Origin: an uncultured Alphaproteobacteria bacterium
Lineage (GTDB): Bacteria; Pseudomonadota; Alphaproteobacteria; Micavibrionales; CSBR16-224
NCBI GenBank assembly: GCA_937941575.1
Contig: CALDHH010000142.1
Span: 1 to 34,744, forward strand
Length of the DNA: 34,744 bases
Direction of reading: 5' to 3'
This document shows, one piece after another, positions 22,878-30,718 of the stretch (position 1 is the first letter of the stretch; every line of letters starts with the position of its first letter). Both the position numbers and the translations under genes were made by a program. Below the pieces are notes generated by a model. It did not search any database and was not told where the DNA came from. It saw only the letters and a list, made by a program, of their open reading frames with translations.

Positions 22878-23061
22878 TTTTTGTATTCTCCCCAGTTATA
22901 TTATTTATCAGTGCTCACATTTTTACACATTTTGTTTAATTATGAAAGATACTAATATCTATAAAGATTATTAATTTTTGTTAAAGATTTCTTTATTATA
23001 ATAGTTGTAAGATTATAGGGCGATTAAATATTTTTAAAAAAACTTTGCAAAGGGGAAATAA

Positions 23062-23634
23062 ATGCAAGTATACGTTAAGGGAAGACAGATTGATGTTGGA
23101 GATGCACTACGTGAACATGTAGAAGCATCAATAAAAGAAACATCAGAGAAGTTTCTAAATAATGCGATTGATGCAACGGTTGTTTTCTCAAAAGAAGCAA
23201 ATCACCTATTCAAAGCAGATATCGTAATTAATATGGGTAGCGGTATAATGCTACAAGCAAACCATAAATCCGAAGATCCATATCCAGCATTTGACCATGC
23301 TGCGGCTCGTGTTACCAAAAGAATGCGCCGTTATAAGGGTAAATTAAAAGATCACCATAAAAAGATGAATGAAGTAGAAATTGCGCAATTAAAAGCAATG
23401 TCTTACACCATCAAAGAAGAAGATTTCGAAGAAGAACCAGTAGCAAATGAGCCAGCGATTATCGCGGAAATGGCAACAACCATTCAAAAAATGAGTCCAA
23501 GTGATGCAGTAATGCGGATGGATTTGGCTGAATTACCGGCTTTGATGTTTAAAAATAGTAAACATGGCGGCTTAAATATGGTTTATCGTAGGTCGGACGG
23601 AAATATCGGTTGGGTTGATCCACAAGATTCTTAA
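23062..23634 (+). CDS. hpf: Ribosome hibernation promoting factor (HPF/YfiA family, long form)
   Basis: N-terminal S30AE-like MQVYVKGRQIDVGDALREHVEASIKE and C-terminal domain ALMFKNSKHGGLNMVYRRSDGNIGWVDP. Confidence 0.92.
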   Translation: MQVYVKGRQIDVGDALREHVEASIKETSEKFLNNAIDATVVFSKEANHLFKADIVINMGSGIMLQANHKSEDPYPAFDHAAARVTKRMRRYKGKLKDHHKKMNEVEIAQLKAMSYTIKEEDFEEEPVANEPAIIAEMATTIQKMSPSDAVMRMDLAELPALMFKNSKHGGLNMVYRRSDGNIGWVDPQDS

Positions 23635-23670
23635 AATAAATATTAGTATATAACTAGTTTTAATTAAATA

Positions 23671-23705
23671 AAATGACTTAGAGATCATAGCTCTAAGTCA
23701 TTTTT
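23671..23705 (+). terminator. Intrinsic terminator downstream of hpf
   Basis: Perfect 10-bp stem TGACTTAGAG (23674-23683) / CTCTAAGTCA (23691-23700), 7-nt loop, followed by TTTTT. Confidence 0.85.
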
Positions 23706-23743
23706 GTAAAAAACACTTTATTTTTTCATAAAAAACAGGCATA

Positions 23744-24205
23744 TTGTTAAACATGATAGAAATAAATAACGTGATATATGAGCTATGTGTAAATAGCAAG
23801 AAACAAGCTTTACAAGCAATGTGCGATAAGGCTTGTGAAGAGTTTGGTGTTTGTTCAGAAGACTTAATTAAATGTTTAATTGAACGTGAAAGAATCGGCT
23901 CAACTGGAATCGGTAACGGGGTTGCAATGCCACATGCCAAAATCGAGGGGATTACAAAAATTGTAAATATCCTTCTTAAATTGGAAACTCCAGTAAATTT
24001 TGATGCAATTGATGATCAACCAGTAGATATTATCTTCCTAACTTTGGCTCCAGTGGGTCCAACAAGTGGTGAACAATTACAATATTTGGCAAAAGTCGCT
24101 ACATTTTTAAAAGATGGACAAATTGCTGAAAAATTAAGAATCTCGGAAAGAGAAATAGAAGCCGCATCTGTGGTAAGTGAATGGCAGATGAAAAGAGCCG
24201 CTTAA
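23744..24205 (+). CDS. ptsN: PTS IIA-like nitrogen regulatory protein
   Basis: LIERERIGSTGIGNGVAMPHAKIEGITK with the active-site His context of EIIA-Ntr; directly follows hpf. Start may be the ATG at 23753. Confidence 0.92.
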   Translation: MLNMIEINNVIYELCVNSKKQALQAMCDKACEEFGVCSEDLIKCLIERERIGSTGIGNGVAMPHAKIEGITKIVNILLKLETPVNFDAIDDQPVDIIFLTLAPVGPTSGEQLQYLAKVATFLKDGQIAEKLRISEREIEAASVVSEWQMKRAA

Positions 24206-24362
24206 TAGGTTTTTTTAAATTGAATTTCAATCTTTCACTTGCATTAAAAAGCAATTTATTGTCAAATTTAATGGAACTACCATTTATTTTTAGATAATTC
24301 ATTACATAGAATTATGCCGTGTAAAACAGATTAGATTATTATTTATTTGAAGAAGTTATATA

Positions 24363-25229
24363 ATGCAGCCAAGCCGTAAAATCAGAGAATATATAAGTTC
24401 TTATAATGTTAGAGAGCTAAAAAAACATCTTAAAGCTGGTGATGTCCCGTCCAATTTAATTCATGATGCCCTTGTTAAATTCGTAAGATCTAATGATATT
24501 GATATGATTGATTTTACCTTAAAACATGGCGGTAAAACTGATCTCCATAATTCGGCATTAATGAGATCTGCAGTTAGCAGGGCAGATGGCGGAGTTGCTA
24601 TTATTAGATGTTTTCTTAATAATGGTGCTGATCCTGATGCGACTTCATCATCGGTTCTAATCGAAGCGATTAAACATGATAATATTGCAGCTATCCAAGA
24701 GTTATTTAAACATGGGGCGAGTTTTAAACATATCAGGAGCCAATTATATTCTGATATTGTAAGAAATGGGCAATCTGAAGTTAGAAAATTAATCATCAGC
24801 CATTCAGAACGGCAAGTAAAAGCTGAATTTGCAATAGATAAAAGCCAAATCGATTTAAAATTCTTAACTGATCCCTTGGATTACAAGGGTGGTACAGGTT
24901 TGATAATATTAGCAAAATCAGGCAGGTTTAAAGAGATATCAGGTGAGAAATTCTTCAAAGATATCCCTTTGCGTGATTTCTTTGCAAGTGATATCAGGGG
25001 CAATTCGGTTATAAATATTCTAGCCTTCAGGGGCGAATTACAGTCTTTTCTTGAAAGCTCATATTTCGTGGGTAAAAATTCGGCTGAACTAAGAACTCTA
25101 TATAATGGGTTGCCCTTTAACTATAAAAAAGAGATTGATCTTCAAGCGGTTAAAGAGAAGATTCAGCATATTAATAATGTAACTTGGATAAAATCTAAAA
25201 AGATTAAAAAGATAAAATTTAAGAAATAA
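24363..25229 (+). CDS. Ankyrin-repeat-like protein
   Basis: Degenerate ANK-like units: NDIDMIDFTLKHGGKTDLHNSALMRSAVS, GVAIIRCFLNNGADPDATSSSVLIEAIKHDNIAAIQELFKHGASF. Second half has further GxTGLxxLAxxGxxxxI-like units; Lys-rich C-terminal tail. Confidence 0.65.
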   Translation: MQPSRKIREYISSYNVRELKKHLKAGDVPSNLIHDALVKFVRSNDIDMIDFTLKHGGKTDLHNSALMRSAVSRADGGVAIIRCFLNNGADPDATSSSVLIEAIKHDNIAAIQELFKHGASFKHIRSQLYSDIVRNGQSEVRKLIISHSERQVKAEFAIDKSQIDLKFLTDPLDYKGGTGLIILAKSGRFKEISGEKFFKDIPLRDFFASDIRGNSVINILAFRGELQSFLESSYFVGKNSAELRTLYNGLPFNYKKEIDLQAVKEKIQHINNVTWIKSKKIKKIKFKK

Positions 25230-25734
25230 AGTTATCAATAATTTCTTTGATAAGCGGAATTATCGAAGTGGTTAAGCCAAAAGCAAATAATCCAGTTGTA
25301 ACAATCGTACCCCAAACGCGAACCAATACATTAGTTCTCGCTTTATCAACCATATTGATATAGATCCTGGTTAATAAAGGAATTATACCGGCTAAGATAA
25401 ATATAAATAAGCCACGGATAAATATAATGATGCCGTAATCAATTTCAGACATTCCAGTAACTGCTGGGACACCTGGGCCACCGATCATTTTGTCAATTTC
25501 AACAATTCCAGTTGGGCTGATTAAAGAAGAATCAACCATGTAATTATCAGTTAGAATATAAGCAAGTAGACAACTTGCAACAAATATCAACATTATTGGC
25601 ATTGATTCGGTTGGTTGCGGGCCTTCTATTTTGGATGTGATATTATCTCCACCCTCAAACCTAGCTTTTCTTGCCGCAAGCATCTTATCCTTTGCGCCAA
25701 TATATTTCTTTTCTTCTTTTTTCCTAAAACCCAT
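25219..25734 (-). CDS. Small membrane protein of unknown function, about 3 TM helices
   Basis: Hydrophobic segments MPIMLIFVASCLLAYIL, YGIIIFIRGLFIFILAGIIPLL and VLVRVWGTIVTTGLFAFGLTTSIIPLI, after a basic cytoplasmic N-terminus. Confidence 0.55.
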   Translation of the reverse strand: MGFRKKEEKKYIGAKDKMLAARKARFEGGDNITSKIEGPQPTESMPIMLIFVASCLLAYILTDNYMVDSSLISPTGIVEIDKMIGGPGVPAVTGMSEIDYGIIIFIRGLFIFILAGIIPLLTRIYINMVDKARTNVLVRVWGTIVTTGLFAFGLTTSIIPLIKEIIDNFIS

Positions 25735-25828
25735 TGATCTAACCCCAATATAAAAAAATTATAATACATTTTAAAAGATAATATTTATTTAAGCAATAAT
25801 TATAAATCATCTTACCTTAGGTTATGAG

Positions 25829-26815
25829 TTATAGTTTAATCTTTTTAGGCTTCTGCCTCTCAGCATATATGGTGATTCCTTGTGAAGCAGGTTTTTTTAT
25901 AGGCATTTGTATCATCCGTATTAGTTCAGCTGGATGAGTTTTCCCTAATTCTTTATAAAATTCAATAGCCTGATTTTTTTGATTCTCATATAAGCTTAAA
26001 TATTGATCAGAAGTTAAATCCAAATCCTTGGCATTATTATATATATATGCCTGTCCTTGGAATTTAGACATTTTTAGCAATTGATCGTTAGTAAGGGTTC
26101 TTTTGAAATTACTGCTATTGAAGCGCTTTAATAGAGAATGCTCCTTTACTTCTTTTAAATACTCAATCTGTCTGTCAGTATAGTAATTGGTAGATAGCTG
26201 ATGATCAAGATAGGCCAGAGCTCTAAAACATAATATTTTACCGTTTTTTAGATTATCTATATTATTATCGACTAAGGTCTTGGCAATCAGGCAATTGAGT
26301 TGTTCCCTTGTGAACATGGTTTCTAAATATTGTTCATATTCTTCATTATCTTTGGATAGTTGATATAGCTCAGCATAGAATTGTAGAGAATGGGCATTCG
26401 CATCCGCTTCTTCCATTAGGTTGATTAATACTGCGTAATCTAATCTATAATTACATGTTGTTCTACTGAAATCTTTATCTTTGCTTTGATAAAGATGGGC
26501 CATTTCATGTATTAAACTATAGGCAATGTTACCAATAGAATCAAATTTATCTAGATATATTCTCTTACGATCTTTGTTGATTCTGGCATAAGTAGTTACT
26601 TCATTATCATCTTCGCTGAGAATTATTTTATAATTATCTTTTATTGCAATATCAAGTAAGAATTTACCCGTAGGCGTTACTTGAACAAGTTCTAAGGCTT
26701 TTTTGGTAAGGAAAATTTTATTTGGGCTTAGATCAGATTCCTTGGTATCGATTGGAAGAAGGCTATCGATTTTCTGGGATTGCCTATTGAAAAGCTTAGG
26801 CAGAAATCTTTTCAT
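25829..26815 (-). CDS. Putative HExxH metallopeptidase-like protein (paralogous in layout to the ORF at 35-985)
   Basis: LIHEMAHLYQ (HExxH at nt 26495-26509) followed by a MEEADANA motif, spaced as in the ORF at 35-985. Confidence 0.6.
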   Translation of the reverse strand: MKRFLPKLFNRQSQKIDSLLPIDTKESDLSPNKIFLTKKALELVQVTPTGKFLLDIAIKDNYKIILSEDDNEVTTYARINKDRKRIYLDKFDSIGNIAYSLIHEMAHLYQSKDKDFSRTTCNYRLDYAVLINLMEEADANAHSLQFYAELYQLSKDNEEYEQYLETMFTREQLNCLIAKTLVDNNIDNLKNGKILCFRALAYLDHQLSTNYYTDRQIEYLKEVKEHSLLKRFNSSNFKRTLTNDQLLKMSKFQGQAYIYNNAKDLDLTSDQYLSLYENQKNQAIEFYKELGKTHPAELIRMIQMPIKKPASQGITIYAERQKPKKIKL

Positions 26816-27747
26816 TTCTTAAAACGATCTATATTTAACTTAGTCACATTAGTTTTAGCAGGCTTTTTAGGTGTCTGAGCTTCGGCTAATTCTTGTTTTA
26901 ATCTTGCGATCTCATCTTGTAATTCATCTAATTTCGGAGCTGGTTTAGGTGCTTCTTTGATTCTATGGATTGCTGAAATTGTTCCAATTTTAACTTTATT
27001 TCCAGCATTTGTTTTAACACTAGCATCAGCAGTGTCGATTATAATATTATTACCTGCTGATATTTTGGAATCTTCTTGGGTAGAGCCAATTTTAACATTA
27101 TTTCCAGCTGAAACTGTATTTTCAATTCCTAGATGGCGTATCTCTACATTATTTCCAGCTTTAATATAATTTCCCAAGCTAATAACCCGATCTATTGAGC
27201 AATTATTACCAGCATTCAATATATTTTGGCTACCGATTGAACTATTGATTTTAATCTTGTTTCCAGCTGTGATTACAGAACCTGATAGAAATCTCTCAGC
27301 TGTAAAATTATTTTTAGCCTTAGCTTCTAAATTCTGACCAGCATTATTAATTTTAATATTATTGTCAGATATCAACTCAGCATCAGAGCCAATCTTACCT
27401 TTAACCTCTATACCAGATAATTCTTGTGTAGATGATGTTGTATTGCCAGTAATTACTTGCCCATTGATTGTAATGGTACTATTTCCACCAGAGATGATGG
27501 TTCCATTTCCAGAGGAAATAACACTTTTGCCAGAAAATATATTGGAGAATTTGGAAGAGCTACTGCTTTGCTTGGCTTTAACCGTAATTTTTACTCTATC
27601 TTTAACATTGCCTTCTATTACAACTCCGCCATTTTTAACTATGATCTTTGTACCATCTGGAATATCACAGGCTAAGATTACGCTATGTTCAAAGATGTTT
27701 TTCTGACCGGCTTTTACTGCTCTGATTATTTCTGGTTGCTTTTGCAT
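26812..27747 (-). CDS. Repetitive beta-helix-like (FapA/bactofilin-like) protein with C-terminal coiled coil
   Basis: Six tandem units of 17-18 aa beginning AGN(N/K) in aa 161-264, then a predicted coiled coil LDELQDEIARLKQELAEA. Overlaps the metallopeptidase start by ATGA. Confidence 0.65.
   Translation of the reverse strand: MQKQPEIIRAVKAGQKNIFEHSVILACDIPDGTKIIVKNGGVVIEGNVKDRVKITVKAKQSSSSSKFSNIFSGKSVISSGNGTIISGGNSTITINGQVITGNTTSSTQELSGIEVKGKIGSDAELISDNNIKINNAGQNLEAKAKNNFTAERFLSGSVITAGNKIKINSSIGSQNILNAGNNCSIDRVISLGNYIKAGNNVEIRHLGIENTVSAGNNVKIGSTQEDSKISAGNNIIIDTADASVKTNAGNKVKIGTISAIHRIKEAPKPAPKLDELQDEIARLKQELAEAQTPKKPAKTNVTKLNIDRFKK
26956..27267 (-). repeat. In-frame tandem repeat encoding six AGN-x units of 17-18 aa
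   Basis: Units: AGNKIKINSSIGSQNILN / AGNNCSIDRVISLGNYIK / AGNNVEIRHLGIENTVS / AGNNVKIGSTQEDSKIS / AGNNIIIDTADASVKTN / AGNKVKIGTISAIHRIK. Confidence 0.85.
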
Positions 27748-27905
27748 GATGATACCTACTTGTTATTTTTATAATAATTTAACAGATAATAGCCATAATA
27801 ACAGCTTATGTCAAGATTTATTCTGGCAAATATAGTTGTTTATTGATTTATAATGATATAGGATTTTATTATTGTAACAACTTATAAACATGATGGGTTA
27901 TTAAA

Positions 27906-28709
27906 ATGAAAAAAATAATTGCTAACTTATTGATATTATCAATACTTATTTTACCAAATACTGCAAAAGCATCATCTGAGATACATGACGTATTGAAATC
28001 TTTAAAAACTATGCATGAATTTGAGATCGAGCCAATTGGCAGAGCTTATGGCATGGATGGCTGGGCTTTGATCAAGGGTGATAAAGTTGAATTTGCTTAT
28101 ACTACCCCAGAAGGTGGAATTATAATGGGTGCATTATTTGGTCCAGATGGAGATTCTGTGACGGCTAAACAATTAGAGCAATATAGAAATAAAAAAGATG
28201 CGGATGAAATTCCAGGCGTTTCTGCTGAACAAGTAAAGAATAGCCCAAAGGCAGAACAATTCTACCAAGAGAGCGAAAAAGCAAATTGGTTTAAGCTAGG
28301 TAAAGATGATGCGCCTTATATATATGTGTATATGAATGCAGAATGTGTCCATTGCCATGAATATTGGAATAAATTGGCATCACATGTCGAAGAAGGTACG
28401 CTACAGGTGAGAATTATACCTTTTGGTAATTTAGATCTTAATAAAGAGAATGGTTCAGCATTGCTTGGTATGGGTGATAAAGCCGCTGCTGCTTGGATTA
28501 AAAGAGCAAAAGGTGATGCGTCTTTGATTGATAAAGCACAAGCAACCCCAGCAAATCTTGCAAAAATCAAACAGAATCAGGATTTAGCAGTTAAGTGGAA
28601 TTTGCAATCAACACCGTTTACAATCTATAGATCGCCACAAGGTAGTAAGATCAAGGTAGTTCTTGGTCAGCCAGATAATATATTATTGCTCTTATCAGAA
28701 TTTTTATAG
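27906..28709 (+). CDS. Periplasmic DsbC/DsbG-like thioredoxin-fold protein
   Basis: Signal peptide MKKIIANLLILSILILPNTAKA; YVYMNAECVHCHEYWNKL contains CxxC (CVHC); STPFTIYRSPQGSKIKVVLGQP resembles the cis-Pro region of Dsb proteins. Confidence 0.78.
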   Translation: MKKIIANLLILSILILPNTAKASSEIHDVLKSLKTMHEFEIEPIGRAYGMDGWALIKGDKVEFAYTTPEGGIIMGALFGPDGDSVTAKQLEQYRNKKDADEIPGVSAEQVKNSPKAEQFYQESEKANWFKLGKDDAPYIYVYMNAECVHCHEYWNKLASHVEEGTLQVRIIPFGNLDLNKENGSALLGMGDKAAAAWIKRAKGDASLIDKAQATPANLAKIKQNQDLAVKWNLQSTPFTIYRSPQGSKIKVVLGQPDNILLLLSEFL

Positions 28710-28786
28710 TTCTTAACAATTTGATAATAATTTAGATGCTAAGGTTTGTATAACGTGAGTTTAAAGCTATTTACAGGATTTTATAA

Positions 28787-29251
28787 ATGATAGAAGCAGC
28801 GCTTGCGACTTGCATATTTTTAGCAGCGGAGAATTATTCAGTACCTCCTGCTGTATTAATGGGGATAATGAAGGTAGAGGGTGGAAAAATAGGTCAACAA
28901 GTTAAGAACACCAATGGTTCTTATGATCTAGGCCCGATGCAGATAAATACAATTTGGTTGCCAGAGCTTGCGAAACACTGGAAAGTAAGCAAATCTACAG
29001 CCAAAAAATGGGTAAAAGACGATGGTTGTACAAATGTTGGGGTTGCAGCTTGGATATTAAGGAAAAAGGCTAGTGATGCAGGTTCTATATATACAGGGAT
29101 TGCGCATTACCATTCAAAAACTCCAAGTCTGGGAACTAAATATAGAAGGAAAGTAATAAAAGCGATGCATGAACAAGGTTTGTTACAAAGAAAGGTTCTG
29201 GCGTATAAAAGAGCTAATCATAAAACAAACATTAAAGTGCATAAAGATTAA
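28787..29251 (+). CDS. Lytic transglycosylase (SLT-like)
   Basis: YSVPPAVLMGIMKVEGG with the expected catalytic Glu, and SYDLGPMQINTIWLPELAKHWKVS, VGVAAWILRKK, GIAHYHSKTP. Confidence 0.85.
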   Translation: MIEAALATCIFLAAENYSVPPAVLMGIMKVEGGKIGQQVKNTNGSYDLGPMQINTIWLPELAKHWKVSKSTAKKWVKDDGCTNVGVAAWILRKKASDAGSIYTGIAHYHSKTPSLGTKYRRKVIKAMHEQGLLQRKVLAYKRANHKTNIKVHKD

Positions 29252-29364
29252 GGAAGAATAGGGGTTTGTCTAAAATAAATAATTTGTATCTTTGCAAGAT
29301 TAAATAAACTAGATAAGATATAATATAGTTCGTTTTAGTAACAATGTTTAACTAGAAAAAAGTT

Positions 29365-29883
29365 GTGTTTCATATGAAAAAATTTACTAAATATAATAAA
29401 GTTTTAGCCGTGGTTATCTTGGTAGGATTTATGTCTGCTTGTACTTACCACCCAAGTTCAAAAGTAAAAAATGTCCAAATGGTTGTTGAGCCAGATCCTG
29501 TATCTTTAAGAATTGCTGATGCGGTTGATAAAGTAAGCGCATCTTTGGAAACTTTGGCAAAGGTTGAACAAGCAAGAACACCTAATGCTTCTGTATCATC
29601 AATACCAAATGCACCTATTGAGCTGAAAAGAACAGTATCTGTTGAATGGACTGGCCCAATCGAGCCAATTGCTAAGAGATTAGCAGCCAGAGCGGGATAT
29701 AGCTTTAATGTAAATGGTAAAAAACCACCAGTTCCAGTAATTGTTAATATAGTTTCATTTCAAGAACAAATTGTTGAAGTGTTAAGAAATATTGGTCTGC
29801 AAGCTGGTAAGCGAGCGGATATAATAATTGATACTGAAAATAGAGTTGTGGAGGTAAGTTATGCACCTATCAATGCAGGTTAA
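29365..29883 (+). CDS. dotD: Type IV secretion lipoprotein DotD/TraH family
   Basis: Lipobox-like MSAC after a hydrophobic N-terminus; VSVEWTGPIEPIAKRLAARAGYSFNVNGKKPPVPVIVNI...VLRNIGLQAGKRADIIID matches DotD; located directly 5' of dotC. Confidence 0.88.
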   Translation: MFHMKKFTKYNKVLAVVILVGFMSACTYHPSSKVKNVQMVVEPDPVSLRIADAVDKVSASLETLAKVEQARTPNASVSSIPNAPIELKRTVSVEWTGPIEPIAKRLAARAGYSFNVNGKKPPVPVIVNIVSFQEQIVEVLRNIGLQAGKRADIIIDTENRVVEVSYAPINAG

Positions 29884-30718
29884 GACTTTTACATTCATAT
29901 TTGCGGCTATTTTTGCATTCGTAATTTCTGGCGAATCACATGCTGCTCCTAGAACAATTGAGCAATTACAAAATATTGAAGAAAATTATGATGGATCGGA
30001 TCTTGTTATTGGTTCAGGTTCAAAAGAATTAGATGATTTTGGTTTAAACCTTAAACGTGATGCTCAAAGGGAAGCTGCGCTTTCATTTGGTGCGCGTGGT
30101 GGACTTGCAAGACGTAATTTTGAAATTATGGAAGCGCTGACTGGGCACGAATCGACTTTGGAGCGAGTGTTTAACTTTAGGCAATTAATGATTAATGCGC
30201 CATCTGGGCTTTTAATTGAACCACCAGTGATTAGATCATCAATGGATAATATGGTTGTTTCAAGCAATGGAGTTGAGGCAGCGGTTGCAGATAGAGTATA
30301 TAATATTAATAAATCAGCCAAGATAGTAAGCGCACCTAGAAATTGGAGACAATATCTTGATATGCCTTGGGAATCAGAAGTTGAGCCACCACCAACAATC
30401 TTATGGCCAGAAAATGAAGAAGAAAAAATTACTTGGTCAAAATGGATCCAAGAAGGTTGGAAAGCCGGTATTGAGCAAGCTGATGAAAGTTTTGAGGCTA
30501 ATTTAACAAGATTGGTTGCTGATTTTAACGGCATGATTAAATATAAAATGTTAGTGGCACAAGGTATGATTTCAAGGCCATATGCAATGCATGAAGATCG
30601 TGGAGTTACAGTTACAAAAGACGAAAACATGATGCGTGTTGGGGATCGTGCATTGAAAATCACAGGTCCATCTCAATTCCAAAGGGGAGCAGAAAGATGG
30701 AGACCAGCAGACCAGTAA
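29861..30718 (+). CDS. dotC: Type IV secretion protein DotC/TraI family
   Basis: ALSFGARGGLARRNFEIMEALTGHESTLERVFNFRQLMI...LLIEPPVIRSSMDN...NWRQYLDMPW...PENEEEKITWSKWIQEGWKAGIEQADE; GGAGG Shine-Dalgarno at 29850-29854. Confidence 0.92.
   Translation: MHLSMQVKTFTFIFAAIFAFVISGESHAAPRTIEQLQNIEENYDGSDLVIGSGSKELDDFGLNLKRDAQREAALSFGARGGLARRNFEIMEALTGHESTLERVFNFRQLMINAPSGLLIEPPVIRSSMDNMVVSSNGVEAAVADRVYNINKSAKIVSAPRNWRQYLDMPWESEVEPPPTILWPENEEEKITWSKWIQEGWKAGIEQADESFEANLTRLVADFNGMIKYKMLVAQGMISRPYAMHEDRGVTVTKDENMMRVGDRALKITGPSQFQRGAERWRPADQ

Noticed and set aside
26956-27267. Repeated ATTTCCAGC-like elements resembling an array
   Set aside because: Spacing follows the 17-18 aa protein repeat in frame (51-54 nt) and the repeats are degenerate; not a CRISPR array.
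27362-27706. 114-aa plus-strand ORF antisense to the beta-helix gene
   Set aside because: Its regularity derives from the AGN repeats on the other strand; the minus-strand reading has the convincing domain structure and ATGA coupling.
29292-29324. TTGCAA ... TATAAT upstream of dotD as a promoter
   Set aside because: The -10 matches well, but the spacer is 21 bp, outside the normal sigma70 range; insufficient support.
30064-30663. 199-aa minus-strand ORF antisense to dotC
   Set aside because: Fully inside the well-supported dotC gene; composition looks like a shadow ORF and shows no recognisable domain.
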